From: Saccharomonospora marina XMU15
GTDB lineage: Bacteria > Actinomycetota > Actinomycetes > Mycobacteriales > Pseudonocardiaceae
Direction of reading: 5' to 3'
Assembly (NCBI RefSeq): GCF_000244955.1
Contig: NZ_CM001439.1
Span: 4,955,234 to 5,019,233, forward strand
Length of the DNA: 64,000 bases
The translations under genes and the position numbers were made by a program. Below the pieces are notes generated by a model. It had not been told where the DNA came from, did not search any database, and worked only from the letters and a program-made list of their open reading frames with translations. How positions within the stretch are numbered: the first letter of the stretch is position 1; the number at the start of each line of letters is the position of its first letter. Positions 29,766-38,877 of this stretch are shown in pieces.

Positions 29766-29827
29766 CTGGCACTCAACGGTGCCGAGTGCCAATTCCGTGT
29801 TTAGCACTCTCAAGGGGAGAGTGCAAG
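29766..29827 (-). promoter_or_regulatory. Two tandem CIRCE elements upstream of groEL (HrcA operators)
   Basis: Two copies of the CIRCE inverted repeat (TTAGCACTC-N9-GAGTGCTAA). The first is CTGGCACTC-N9-GAGTGCCAA at 29766-29792; the second is TTAGCACTC-N9-GAGTGCAAG at 29801-29827. Centres are 35 bases apart. They lie 130-195 bases before the groEL ATG and are the known target of the heat-shock repressor HrcA. Confidence 0.95.
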
Positions 29828-29834
29828 CTGAGGG

Positions 29835-31304
29835 TCACCCTCCGGAACCGGGCACCACCGGGATCGAGGTCGGCGGTGGATTGTCACCGGACTGCTGCGC
29901 CGTCGGTTCGCCGGTGCCCGGACCCACCGGGATGTCAGGCGCCGGGGTACTGCTCGAGGTGGTCGCGGGCTGGTCGCCACCCTGCTCGTCGCCCCCGAGC
30001 AGGAGCAGCAGCGCCGTGACGCCGCCGCCCACCACGACCACGGCCGCGAGCAACCACGCGATCCACGCCTTGCCGCGCTTGCCGCCTCCACCCGGGCCAC
30101 CGGGAGGCCCGTACCCGGGCGGCCCGCCGAAGCCCGGCGGCGGCCCCTGCGGATGCATCCCACCCATACCCGGCGGCTGCATGCCGGGCGCCGTGCCGTA
30201 CTGCTGGTGCGGTCCTGGCTGGGCGAACCCCCCGGGAGGGGGCGCCGGGTGCCCCGGCTGCTGCCCGAAGCCGGGCTGGACGTGTTGCGGCCCCGGTTGC
30301 CCCGGCTGCCCTGGCTGCGCGGGCTGTCCCGGTTGCTGCCCCGGCTGCGGTCCCGGTTGCGGCCCCGGCTGCTGCCCGTAGGTGTGCACGGGTTTCCCCT
30401 CTCCGTGTTGCCCGACGGCGACCGGCCGCCTGCCCGGCATGGTGGTCGACAGCGCCGGGCGCGGTTGCAGTGCCTCGCGCGCTGCCGAGATCAAAGCGAC
30501 ACAGCTTTCGTAGCGGTCGGCCGCGTTCTTCGCCAAACCCTTGCGGACGACGTCGTCGACGACGGGCGGCAGCGCGGGCACGGCCTGGGAGACCGAAGGC
30601 GGCTCGCCACCGAGGTGCCCCTTGATCACCGCCTGCACGTCGCCCCGAAACGGTGGGCCCCCGGTGAGGCAGGCGTAGAGCATGCAGGCCAGCGCGTACT
30701 GGTCGGTGCGGCCGTCCAGCGGTTCCCCGCGCAGGTGCTCCGGCGCCGCATAGGTCGGCGAGCCGAGGAAATCGCCGCCACGGGTGCGATGGCCCGTCGT
30801 GCCTCGCCTGGTGAGACCGAAGTCGGCGATGTAGACGTGTTCCCGTGCCGACTCCCTGCTCGTCACCAGCACGTTCGCAGGCTTGACGTCCAGATGCACC
30901 AGGCCGCGGTTGTGCAGGGTGTCGAGGGCATCCGCGACCTGGTCGAGCAGACCGACGGCCCGCTGCGGCTTCATCGGCTCGCCGCCGATGAGGCTGGCCA
31001 GGTCGGAGCCGTCGACGAGCCGCATGGCGATGTAGAGCATGCCGTCGAGCTCGCCGAAGTCGTACAGCGGCACGATGTTGGCGTGATCGATGGCCGAGGT
31101 GTTGCGCGCCTCGTCGACGAAACGCTCGCGGAACTCGGCGTCCGCGCCGAGATGCTCACCGATGACCTTCAACGCCACCTTGCGGCCGAGCCGCACGTCG
31201 GTGGCCCGGTACATCACGCTCATGCCGCCGCGGCCGAGCACACCGTCGATGCGGTAGTTGCCCAACCTGCGACCGGTGAGGTCCCCCGACACATCGCCTG
31301 TCAC
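29835..31304 (-). CDS. Membrane-anchored Ser/Thr protein kinase (PknB-like) with atypical HLD catalytic motif
   Basis: A 489-residue receptor-type kinase. Kinase domain (about 10-275): glycine loop [19 protein letters not shown] with the ATP Lys, catalytic loop [17 protein letters not shown] in IADFGLTRR, and [12 protein letters not shown]. The catalytic loop has Leu in place of the usual Arg (HLD, not HRD). A Pro/Gly/Gln-rich linker of about 130 residues follows, then a single membrane segment ([24 protein letters not shown]) and a short Pro/Thr-rich outer tail with no PASTA repeats. GTG 31304 begins the conserved part; GTG 31325 is possible. It lies just upstream of the groEL CIRCE region. 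Confidence 0.92.
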   Translation of the reverse strand: MTGDVSGDLTGRRLGNYRIDGVLGRGGMSVMYRATDVRLGRKVALKVIGEHLGADAEFRERFVDEARNTSAIDHANIVPLYDFGELDGMLYIAMRLVDGSDLASLIGGEPMKPQRAVGLLDQVADALDTLHNRGLVHLDVKPANVLVTSRESAREHVYIADFGLTRRGTTGHRTRGGDFLGSPTYAAPEHLRGEPLDGRTDQYALACMLYACLTGGPPFRGDVQAVIKGHLGGEPPSVSQAVPALPPVVDDVVRKGLAKNAADRYESCVALISAAREALQPRPALSTTMPGRRPVAVGQHGEGKPVHTYGQQPGPQPGPQPGQQPGQPAQPGQPGQPGPQHVQPGFGQQPGHPAPPPGGFAQPGPHQQYGTAPGMQPPGMGGMHPQGPPPGFGGPPGYGPPGGPGGGGKRGKAWIAWLLAAVVVVGGGVTALLLLLGGDEQGGDQPATTSSSTPAPDIPVGPGTGEPTAQQSGDNPPPTSIPVVPGSGG

Positions 31305-31379
31305 GGAGCGCAGCCTAGCGCCCACGCCGATCGCACGACGAGCAGTCGCCCTGTTCGGTGCGGGCGCTCCCGCCCCGGA

Positions 31380-31586
31380 CTAGGAGACCTTGCGAACGTC
31401 GGCGGCCTGGCTGCGACCGTCGCGTCCCGCCGTTATCTCGAATTCCACCCGGTCACCCTCGTCGAGGGTCCGGAAACCGTCCGCCTGAATGGCGGAGTAA
31501 TGTACGAAGACGTCCGGGCCGTCAGGTGACTCGATGAACCCGTAGCCCTTTTCCGCGTTGAACCACTTGACCGTGCCGACAGCCAC
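31380..31586 (-). CDS. Cold-shock domain protein (CspA family)
   Basis: A 68-residue single-stranded nucleic acid-binding protein. RNP1 [17 protein letters not shown] and RNP2 DVFVHYSAI are intact. The GTG start has AAGGAGG five bases upstream; 10 further in-frame codons upstream are not family-like. Its position next to the groEL/kinase genes and its similarity in place to Rv0871 support it. The 142 bases upstream form its leader and promoter. Confidence 0.96.
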   Translation of the reverse strand: MAVGTVKWFNAEKGYGFIESPDGPDVFVHYSAIQADGFRTLDEGDRVEFEITAGRDGRSQAADVRKVS

Positions 31587-31728
31587 GGCGTCCTCCTTGC
31601 TACATACCACAAACACGAGCAGTCCCGCCTGCCGCGTTCCAAGCGTCGATCACGCTACCCGAATCAGGGCCGTGGGCAATGGTCAATTTGTGGTAAACGG
31701 CGGCCGCATTCGCGGTCCGGGTCGCGGT

Positions 31729-32322
31729 TCAGTCGCGGCCGCGAGCCTGCACGAGCAACGTGGCAGGTCCGGCGAAGTCGAGCACGAGCCCTTCTCCGGT
31801 GCGCACGGACTGCGGGCCGGACGGGTCGACCGCCCGCAGCCGGACCTGCACCGTGTCCGGATAGGCGAGCAGGAATCGAGGCACCACGGTGATCACCTCA
31901 CCCGCACGCAACGTGAACGAGTCCACCGGTCCCCTGCTGGCGAGCAGCAACAGACCGGTGCCGCTGAAGTGCTCCAGGAAACCGGCGTCACCGCCGAACA
32001 GCGCCTGCAGCGCGGGCCACGGATGATCCCTGCGCACGGTGGCAGGCCGCGCGAGCACGCTGTCACGCACCACCGACCAGCCGATCTTGCCGTCGAACTC
32101 GAGCGGATGGACGTCGCCGGGCTCGGCAGGTGCCAGGTCGAGCCAGCCACCCTCGGCGGGTGCCGTGAACACCGAAGCACTCCTGCCACGGCCCGATCTC
32201 GTCGGTGTCACGCCGAAGCTGCTCGCCACCAGGGTGGCGGGGTCGGCCTCCACCGCCTCCCCCGCCGCCAGCGAGATCCTGGCTACGCCGAAGCTGGGTG
32301 TGTGCCGAGTGTGTACCCGCAT
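31729..32322 (-). CDS. AIM24 family protein (second of tandem pair)
   Basis: A 197-residue protein of the AIM24/TIGR00266 beta-rich fold, whose molecular role in bacteria is unknown. Shares motifs with its neighbour: HTRHTPSFGVARISLAAGE, GGWLDLAPAEPGDV, HFSGTGLLLLASRGPVDSFTLRAGE and LDFAGPATLLVQ. Shorter than the partner gene and lying 6 bases downstream of it, it looks like an old tandem duplicate in one operon. Confidence 0.85.
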   Translation of the reverse strand: MRVHTRHTPSFGVARISLAAGEAVEADPATLVASSFGVTPTRSGRGRSASVFTAPAEGGWLDLAPAEPGDVHPLEFDGKIGWSVVRDSVLARPATVRRDHPWPALQALFGGDAGFLEHFSGTGLLLLASRGPVDSFTLRAGEVITVVPRFLLAYPDTVQVRLRAVDPSGPQSVRTGEGLVLDFAGPATLLVQARGRD

Positions 32323-32328
32323 CGCCGC

Positions 32329-33006
32329 CTACCTGGACGGCACTTGCGCCACCACCCAGGCCGACAGTGCCGACGGGTTGCGGGTCTGAGTCAGGACCTG
32401 ACCGGGACCGGCGAAGTCGAACACGAAACCCTCGCCGCTCTTCAGCGACTGGATGGCCCCGGAGGAGACCTTTCGCAACTGCGACTGCACCGTGTCCGCG
32501 TAGGCCACGACGTGTCCGGAGTCGATCGTGATCATCTCCCCTTGTTGCAGCGTCACCAGGTCGAGCGCGCCGTAACACGCCACGACGAGCTGCCCCTGCC
32601 CGGTGGCGTGCGTCAGGAACCCGCCCTCACCGCCGAACAGCTGGCCGAACCCTCCCCACCTGGTCTCGGTCTGCACGCCGTAGGCGGAGGCAAGCCACGA
32701 ACCTCGCGTGACGCACCACCCGGTCCGACCGTCCAGGTTGATCGTCTGGAGGTCACCGGGCAGGTGGGCGGCGATGTCCACCCAGCCGCCGTTCTGCGGC
32801 GCGGTGAACGTGGACACGAACAGCGACTCGCCACCCAGCAACGCCCTGCCGAGACCCTTCAGCACACCGCCCTGCGCCTGCGACTGCACGTGAACGCCGT
32901 AGCTGGTCGCCACCATCGCCCCCGCCTCGACCTGTGCCGGCTCCCCCGGCGCGAGCAGCAACCTGGCAACCGCGAACGACGGCTGGTGCCGCACCTGAAC
33001 CTGCAT
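32329..33006 (-). CDS. AIM24 family protein (first of tandem pair)
   Basis: A 225-residue AIM24/TIGR00266 protein: QVQVRHQPSFAVARLLLAPGEPAQVEAGAMVA, GGESLFVSTFTAPQNGGWVDIA, THATGQGQLVVACYGALD and FDFAGPGQVLTQTRNPSAL, the full family pattern. The ATG is preceded by GGGGAGGG. The upstream frame extension lacks homology-like sequence. It reads divergently from moeA, 68 bases apart. Confidence 0.9.
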   Translation of the reverse strand: MQVQVRHQPSFAVARLLLAPGEPAQVEAGAMVATSYGVHVQSQAQGGVLKGLGRALLGGESLFVSTFTAPQNGGWVDIAAHLPGDLQTINLDGRTGWCVTRGSWLASAYGVQTETRWGGFGQLFGGEGGFLTHATGQGQLVVACYGALDLVTLQQGEMITIDSGHVVAYADTVQSQLRKVSSGAIQSLKSGEGFVFDFAGPGQVLTQTRNPSALSAWVVAQVPSR

Positions 33007-33074
33007 GGACCCTCCCCTGACACGCGCCTGTGTTGTGCGGGGAGAGTCTTGCACGAGCCCGAACGCGAGAGAGG

Positions 33075-34289
33075 ATGGTCGTCGTGATCTCCGTCGAAGA
33101 GCACCGAGCAACTGTCACCGAACTGCTCGGCACCCGCCCCGCAGTGGAACTGCCCCTTGCCGACTGTGCGGGCCTCGTACTGGCCGAGGACGTGCGAGCG
33201 GGCGTCTCACTTCCCCCGTTCGACAACTCGGCCATGGACGGCTACGCCGTGCGGGCCGTCGACGTCGCGGGCGCGAGCGAGGAGACGCCCGTCGAACTGC
33301 CGGTGGCCGAGGACATCCCTGCCGGACGCACCGACGTGCCCGCACTGCTGCCCGGTACCGCCCACCGGATCATGACGGGCGCACCGGTACCGCCCGGCGC
33401 CGACAGCGTCGTGGTGGTGGAACGCACCGACCGTGGCGCCGAGCGGGTCCGCGTGTTCGGTCCGGCCGAACCGGGTGCCCACATCCGCCGCACCGGCGAG
33501 GACGTGGCGAGCGGTTCCGCCGCACTGGCCAGCGGAATCGTGCTCGGACCCGCGCAACTGGGGCTGGCATCGGCCGTCGGACTCGACCGGCTGCCCGTAC
33601 ACGCACCGCCCAGGGTGCTCGTTGTCTCGACGGGCACCGAGTTGGTGCTGCCGCCGAACCCGCTTCGGCACGGCCAGATCTACGAGTCCAACAGCGTCAT
33701 GCTGGTCGCCGCACTGCGCGCGCTGGGCTGCCAGGTGGAGTCGGTCCGCAGCGTCGCCGACGACGTCGAGCAGTTCCGCGCGAGTGTCGAACCCAAGCTC
33801 GCGCAGGCGGACCTACTCGTCACCTCGGGTGGAGTCAGCGCGGGCGCCTACGAGGTTGTCAAGGACAGCCTGGCCGATGTGGGTGTCAGCTTCGCGAAGG
33901 TCGCGATGCAGCCAGGTGGCCCGCAGGGCTGCGGGCGCTGGAACGGCGTTCCTGTCGTGACGCTGCCCGGCAACCCGGTGAGCGTGCTCGTGTCGTTCGA
34001 GGCGTTCCTGCGGCCCGCACTGCTGACCTCCCTCGGGCACACCGACGTCGAACGGCAGCGGGTGCGGGCACGGCTCACCGAGACACTTCGCTCGCCGAAG
34101 GGCAAACGTCAGTTCCGCCGCGGCTACTACACCCACGCGCAAGGCCAGGTGACCGGAGTCGTTGGCCCACGTGGCGGGCCGGGTTCGCACCTGCTTGCCG
34201 CGTTCACACAGGCCAACTGCCTCATCGTGATCGAGGAGGACGTCACCGAGGTCGAGCGCGACGCCGAGGTCGACGTGTTGCTGTTCTAG
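33075..34289 (+). CDS. moeA: Molybdopterin molybdenumtransferase MoeA
   Basis: Inserts molybdate into adenylylated molybdopterin. The 404 residues show PPFDNSAMDGYAVRA, the catalytic-site GTAHRIMTGAPVPPGADSVV, the MoaB-like domain DLLVTSGGVSAGAYEVVKDSL, and GVPVVTLPGNPVSVLVSFEAFLRP. ATG 33075 is used; GTG 33084 is also possible. It heads a string of forward genes (GlsB-like, psd, pssA, AAA ATPase) in the same order as M. tuberculosis Rv0438c-Rv0435c. Together with moaA/D/C and moaB-E, most of the cofactor pathway lies in this window. Confidence 0.95.
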   Translation: MVVVISVEEHRATVTELLGTRPAVELPLADCAGLVLAEDVRAGVSLPPFDNSAMDGYAVRAVDVAGASEETPVELPVAEDIPAGRTDVPALLPGTAHRIMTGAPVPPGADSVVVVERTDRGAERVRVFGPAEPGAHIRRTGEDVASGSAALASGIVLGPAQLGLASAVGLDRLPVHAPPRVLVVSTGTELVLPPNPLRHGQIYESNSVMLVAALRALGCQVESVRSVADDVEQFRASVEPKLAQADLLVTSGGVSAGAYEVVKDSLADVGVSFAKVAMQPGGPQGCGRWNGVPVVTLPGNPVSVLVSFEAFLRPALLTSLGHTDVERQRVRARLTETLRSPKGKRQFRRGYYTHAQGQVTGVVGPRGGPGSHLLAAFTQANCLIVIEEDVTEVERDAEVDVLLF

Positions 34290-34300
34290 GCTCGCCCGTT

Positions 34301-34561
34301 ATGGGCTTTTTCTCGTGGATCGTCTTCGGTGCACTGGCGGGCTGGGCCGCCAACCTCATCGTCGGCGGGAAGCAGCGCCGCCCACAGGGCTGCCTGCTGA
34401 GCGTGCTCGTTGGCGTCGTGGGGGCCGCACTCGGTGGCCTGCTGTACCGCGCGACAACCGGCGAGGAGAAGACCTTCGGCTTCGATTTCGCCAGCTTCGG
34501 CGTCGCCGTTCTCGGTGCGGTGCTGCTGCTCGCCGTGCTGCGCCTGGCGACACGACGCTAG
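34301..34561 (+). CDS. GlsB/YeaQ/YmgE family small membrane protein
   Basis: An 86-residue transglycosylase-associated-type membrane protein with three hydrophobic segments: FFSWIVFGALAGWAANLIVGG, GCLLSVLVGVVGAALGGLLY and FGVAVLGAVLLLAVLRLA. This matches the general-stress GlsB/YmgE family. It begins 11 bases after moeA and lies in a frame easily hidden by a longer antiphase frame. Role unknown; probably membrane stress. Confidence 0.85.
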   Translation: MGFFSWIVFGALAGWAANLIVGGKQRRPQGCLLSVLVGVVGAALGGLLYRATTGEEKTFGFDFASFGVAVLGAVLLLAVLRLATRR

Positions 34562-34701
34562 CAACACCTCGTAACGTTTTGCGCACACGGGGTTATCGAC
34601 GCTGGCCGCCGCGGTTAGGATCGGCCATCCGTGGCCGGGTGGCGTACGGCGTCGGGGGGCGGACGCCACCCGGCCCGTCCAAATGGGGGACAATCATCGA
34701 A

Positions 34702-35391
34702 ATGAGCTCCAACTCGCTCGGCCATGCCGTGCGGCTTGCCCGCGAAACCCTCCCGCCCATGCACCCGGCGGGGCGGCCGTTCGTACTCGGGGCTGCCGCC
34801 GCGACCCTCGTGCTGCGCCGCTACTCCCGTCCGCTCGGCGTGCTCGCCGGGCTCGGCACCCTCGCCACCGCCGCGTTCTTCCGCGAACCGAAGCGGGTGC
34901 CGCCGCAGCGCGACGGGCTGGCGATCGCCGCCGCCGACGGTGTCGTCTCGCTGATCGAGAAGGCGAGCCCGCCGCCGGAACTCGGCCTGCCCGAACTACC
35001 GCGGACGCGGGTGAGCGTGTTCCTTTCGGTGTTCGACGTGCATGTCCAGCGCGCTCCCGCTTCCGGCAAGGTCGAGCGCGTCGCCTACCGGCCGGGCAAG
35101 TTCGTCTCCGCGGACCTCGACAAGGCCAGCGAGGACAACGAGCGCAACTCGCTGCTGCTGCGTACCGACGACGGGCACGAGCTCGTCGTCGTGCAGATCG
35201 CGGGTCTTGTGGCACGGCGTATCCTCTGCCAGGTCGGTGAGGGCGACCGGGTCGAGGCCGGTTCGACCTACGGCCTCATCCGGTTCGGCTCACGGGTGGA
35301 CACCTACCTTCCGCCCGGCAGCCGGGTGCTGGTCAGCAAGGGCCAGCGCACCATCGGTGGCGAGACCCCACTCGCCGAGCTAGGAGCCTGA
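34702..35391 (+). CDS. psd: Phosphatidylserine decarboxylase proenzyme (short type)
   Basis: Makes phosphatidylethanolamine from phosphatidylserine. The 229 residues fit the short archaeal/actinobacterial PSD form: one N-terminal membrane anchor region (FVLGAAAATLVLRRY, VLAGLGTLATAAFF), FREPKRVPPQRDGLAIAAADG, VSVFLSVFDVHVQRAPASG with the catalytic His, and IRFGSRVDTYLP containing the Gly-Ser self-cleavage site that yields the pyruvoyl group. Followed 11 bases later by pssA, whose product is its substrate source. Confidence 0.93.
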   Translation: MSSNSLGHAVRLARETLPPMHPAGRPFVLGAAAATLVLRRYSRPLGVLAGLGTLATAAFFREPKRVPPQRDGLAIAAADGVVSLIEKASPPPELGLPELPRTRVSVFLSVFDVHVQRAPASGKVERVAYRPGKFVSADLDKASEDNERNSLLLRTDDGHELVVVQIAGLVARRILCQVGEGDRVEAGSTYGLIRFGSRVDTYLPPGSRVLVSKGQRTIGGETPLAELGA

Positions 35392-35402
35392 AGGACTGAT
35401 CC

Positions 35403-36380
35403 ATGGCCCGGACCACCCCCGGCGTCCGGTTGCTGCCGAACGCGATCACCGTGCTCGCGCTCTGCGCGGGCCTTTCCGCCGTCCAGTTCGCGCTCGTCGG
35501 CCAGCATGTGCTGGCGATCGGCGCCATCGGGGTCGCGGCGGTGCTGGACAGCCTCGACGGCAGAATCGCGCGGCTGCTCGACGCCACCTCCAAGATGGGC
35601 GCGGAACTGGACTCGCTCTCCGACGCCATCTCCTTCGGCGTCGCACCCGCGCTCGTGCTCTACATCTGGCTGGCCGAAGCGGGCAGACTCGGCTGGGTCG
35701 CCGCGCTCATCTTCGCGGTGTGCATGGTGCTGCGGCTCGCCCGGTTCAACACACTGCTCGACGACGCCGAGCAGCCGCCGTACGCGAACGAGTTCTTCGT
35801 CGGCGTGCCTGCTCCGGCAGGCGGGCTGCTCGCGCTGCTGCCGGTGATCGTCACGCTGCAGTTCGGCGAAGGCTGGTGGTCCTCGCAGGCGGCGGTGTGG
35901 CTGTGGACCGTCGCGGTGGCGGGCCTGCTGATCAGCCGCATCCCCACGCTGTCGCTGAAGAAGCTGCGTGCCCCTGCCAAGGCCGTCGCGCCGCTGCTGG
36001 TCGGCGTGGGCCTGGTGGCCGCGGCGATCATCCAGTACCCGCTGATCGCGCTCATCGCCGCGCTGCTGCTGTACCTGGTGCACATCCCGTACTCGTTGCG
36101 CCGGTATCGCTGGCTGGCCAAGCACCCCGAGGCGTGGGACGTGCCGCCGAGGGAACGCAGGGCCATCAGACGCGCGCGAAGCCAGCGCAGACTCGGCCTT
36201 CGCAGGCCGCAGTTCCGCCGGGTGGCTGGCGCGGCAAGGCGGGCCGTGCTGCGGCCGCGCGCTGCCCAGCACGTGCCAAGGGTGTACCCGCCGGAGGTCA
36301 CCGCGCCGCCGTCCCGCGTGAGCACCAGGGGGCCCAGGCGCAGGAACTGGCGGCGAATCGGCCTGCGCCGAAGCGACTGA
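35403..36380 (+). CDS. pssA: CDP-diacylglycerol-serine O-phosphatidyltransferase
   Basis: Integral-membrane enzyme that makes phosphatidylserine from CDP-diacylglycerol and serine. The CDP-alcohol phosphotransferase motif is complete: LDSLDGRIARLL, then GAELDSLSDAISFG (D-G-x2-A-R-x8-G-x3-D-x3-D). About six to eight membrane segments cover residues 10-235. A basic, Arg-rich tail of about 80 residues follows, longer than typical and probably cytoplasmic. The upstream psd acts next in the pathway. Confidence 0.93.
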   Translation: MARTTPGVRLLPNAITVLALCAGLSAVQFALVGQHVLAIGAIGVAAVLDSLDGRIARLLDATSKMGAELDSLSDAISFGVAPALVLYIWLAEAGRLGWVAALIFAVCMVLRLARFNTLLDDAEQPPYANEFFVGVPAPAGGLLALLPVIVTLQFGEGWWSSQAAVWLWTVAVAGLLISRIPTLSLKKLRAPAKAVAPLLVGVGLVAAAIIQYPLIALIAALLLYLVHIPYSLRRYRWLAKHPEAWDVPPRERRAIRRARSQRRLGLRRPQFRRVAGAARRAVLRPRAAQHVPRVYPPEVTAPPSRVSTRGPRRRNWRRIGLRRSD

Positions 36381-36470
36381 CCCCGAAATAAGGCAACAGG
36401 CAGACCACTCGCGGGCACGCTGCGGCTGTCGAGCGAGCCCTGCCGTGGCGCCGGGTCATAGAGTGGGGGT

Positions 36471-38705
36471 GTGACCGCGCAGCTGACGCTCACCGTCCGC
36501 CACACCCCCTCCGCACTCGACTCCAGACGCGGGGTCGTCCGGCTGCATCGAGAGGTGCTCGACGCGCTGGGGCTGCGCGCCTGGGACGCGGTGCGGCTGA
36601 CCGGCGCCAGGATCAGCGCCGCGCTCGCCGCCCCCTCGCACGACGGCGGTTCTCCGGGCGTGGCGCTGCTGGACGACGTCACCATGGCGAACCTCGGTGT
36701 CACGGAGGGCGCGGAGGTGGTCGTCGCACCGTGTGAGGTGGCGGCTGCCCGCTCGGTCACCGTGTCCGGTTCCCGGCTGGCCAGGCTGTCGCTGAGCGGG
36801 CACACGCTGCGGTTGGCGCTCATCGGCAAGGTCCTCACCGTCGGCGACGCGGTGTCGCTGCTGCCGCAGGACCTCGCCCCGCCGCCAGGCGCTGACACCT
36901 CCGCCGTGCGCGGTCAACTTTCCCGGGCCATCGGCGCCACCTGGACCAGCGAACTGCTCACCGTCACCGGCACCGACCCCGCTGGTCCCGTGGCCGTCGG
37001 GCAGTCCACAGTGGTCAGCTGGCGGGACGAGGTGACGCGGGACGACGGGGCCGACCCGGCCACGCAGCCGCCCGCCGCACGGGCCGAAGCGACACCCACG
37101 GCGGTGGGAGCGCAGCAGGACGCGGCCGAGCAGCCACCGCCACTGGCCGACCTCGCCGGGGCACGGGAAGCGGCGCGGCGCCTTCGCGAGTGGCTCGACC
37201 TGGCCTTCCACCGTCCCGACCTGCTGGCCAGGCTCGGCACCTCGCAGCGGCTCGGCGTGCTGCTGTCCGGACCGGAAGGGGTGGGAAAGGCCACGCTCGT
37301 CCGCGCGGTCGCGCGTGCCGAGGACGTCACGGTCGTGACGCTGGCGGCACCGACGCTTGCCGTGCTGGAGCCCCACGCCGCGGCCGACCGGCTCACCGAA
37401 GCCGTGCGGCGAGCAGAGGCCGCCGAGCCCGCCGCCTTGCTGCTGATCACCGACATCGACGCGGCACTGCCCGCGAGTCAGCCGCCGCCGGTCGCCACGG
37501 TGCTGCTGGAGGAGTTGCGAGCGGCGCTGGGACGTCCCGGCCTCGCGGTGGTGGCCACGAGCGCACACCCGGAGTCGGTGGACCCCCGGCTGCGGTCGCT
37601 GGACCTGCTCGACCGCGAACTGACACTCGCGTTGCCCGACACCGGGACGCGCACCGAACTGCTGCGGATCCTGCTGCGCGACACCCCCGTCGAGCCTGGT
37701 ATCGACCTGGGTGCGGTCGCGGAGAAGGCGCCCGGGTTCGTGGCCGCCGACCTGGTGGCCCTACGGCGCGACGCCGCCCTGCGAGCCGCGCTGCGGCACC
37801 GCGACGGTGAGTCCGACCCTCGTATCCGCCAGCAGGACCTGCTCGACGCGCTCGAATCGGTCCGGCCCATCTCGATGTCCTCATCGGACACCCTGGCCAC
37901 CGGAGGGTTGTCGCTCGACGATGTGGGGGACATGGCGGAGGTCAAGCAGTCGCTGACCGAGACCGTGCTGTGGCCGCTTCGCTATCCCGACTCGTTCGCG
38001 CGACTCGGTGTCGCACCCCCGCGAGGCGTGCTGATCTACGGACCACCCGGTAACGGGAAGACTTTCCTGGTGCGTGCCCTCGCTGGCACCGGCGCGTTGA
38101 ACGTGTTCGCGGTCAAGGGCGCGGAACTGATGGACAAGTGGGTCGGCGAGTCGGAGCGTGCGGTGCGGGAACTGTTCCGCAGAGCTGCCGAGGCGGCGCC
38201 GTCACTGATCTTTCTGGACGAAGTGGACGCGCTCGCGCCCCGCAGGGGGCAGTCCGCGGACTCCGGTGTCGCCGATCGGGTTGTGGCGGCGTTGCTGACC
38301 GAATTGGACGGGGTGGAGCCGGTACGCGACGTCGTCGTGCTCGGGGCGACGAACCGCCCGGAACTGGTCGACCCGGCGCTGCTACGGCCGGGCAGGTTGG
38401 AGCGCCTGGTGTACGTGCCGCCCCCGGACGCTGCCGCGCGCGCGGCCATCCTGCGGGCGAGCGCCAGGAACACCCCGCTTGCCCCGGACGTGGATCTCGG
38501 CCAGCTTGCCTCCACCTTGGACGGCTACTCCGCCGCCGACTGCGCCGCACTGATCCGGGAGGCGGCGCTGACCGCCATGCGGGAGTCGCTGGAAGCGGCG
38601 GAGGTGTCGGCCGCGCACCTGGCGAAGGCGAGGGACGCGGTGCGCCCTTCACTGGACCCGCAGCAACTGGCCACGCTGGAGGCGTACGCCAGTACCCGCC
38701 GCTGA
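36471..38705 (+). CDS. CDC48-like double AAA ATPase (Rv0435c-like) with degenerate first ATPase domain
   Basis: A 744-residue Cdc48/VAT-type ATPase. The N-domain (about 1-190) is double-psi-barrel-like (TLTVRHTPSALDSRRGVVRLH). The D1 domain (about 225-460) has GPEGVGKATL, with Ala where Thr/Ser should follow the Walker Lys, and LLLITDIDAAL, which lacks the Walker B Glu. D2 (about 480-744) is intact: GPPGNGKTFLVRAL, LIFLDEVDALAPRRG, sensor GATNRPELVDPALLRPGRLE. So D2 probably does the work and D1 is structural. It likely unfolds or remodels proteins; substrates are unknown. GTG start after GTGGGGGT. Confidence 0.9.
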   Translation: MTAQLTLTVRHTPSALDSRRGVVRLHREVLDALGLRAWDAVRLTGARISAALAAPSHDGGSPGVALLDDVTMANLGVTEGAEVVVAPCEVAAARSVTVSGSRLARLSLSGHTLRLALIGKVLTVGDAVSLLPQDLAPPPGADTSAVRGQLSRAIGATWTSELLTVTGTDPAGPVAVGQSTVVSWRDEVTRDDGADPATQPPAARAEATPTAVGAQQDAAEQPPPLADLAGAREAARRLREWLDLAFHRPDLLARLGTSQRLGVLLSGPEGVGKATLVRAVARAEDVTVVTLAAPTLAVLEPHAAADRLTEAVRRAEAAEPAALLLITDIDAALPASQPPPVATVLLEELRAALGRPGLAVVATSAHPESVDPRLRSLDLLDRELTLALPDTGTRTELLRILLRDTPVEPGIDLGAVAEKAPGFVAADLVALRRDAALRAALRHRDGESDPRIRQQDLLDALESVRPISMSSSDTLATGGLSLDDVGDMAEVKQSLTETVLWPLRYPDSFARLGVAPPRGVLIYGPPGNGKTFLVRALAGTGALNVFAVKGAELMDKWVGESERAVRELFRRAAEAAPSLIFLDEVDALAPRRGQSADSGVADRVVAALLTELDGVEPVRDVVVLGATNRPELVDPALLRPGRLERLVYVPPPDAAARAAILRASARNTPLAPDVDLGQLASTLDGYSAADCAALIREAALTAMRESLEAAEVSAAHLAKARDAVRPSLDPQQLATLEAYASTRR

Positions 38706-38710
38706 AGCCC

Positions 38711-38809
38711 CGCGAGTCCTGCACTCTCGTCCGCGAGTCCTGCACTCCTGCCCGCGAGTCCTGCGTTCTTGTCCGCGAGTCCTGCACTCCTGCCCGCGAG
38801 TTCCGCGTT
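38711..38809. repeat. 21-bp tandem repeat array B (4 units plus partial)
   Basis: Reverse-orientation copies of the window's 21-bp unit, seen on this strand as CGCGAGTCCTGC followed by a variable 9-mer: 38711-38731, 38732-38752, 38753-38773, 38774-38794 and a decayed unit to 38809. It starts 6 bases after the AAA ATPase stop and lies between that gene and the convergent LytR_C gene. Confidence 0.9.
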
Positions 38810-38877
38810 GGGGAAGCTCGGACGCGAACCGGCCGGTCTTGGCATCCGGACCGGCGCAGTCACCGCGCGGGTGGGGC

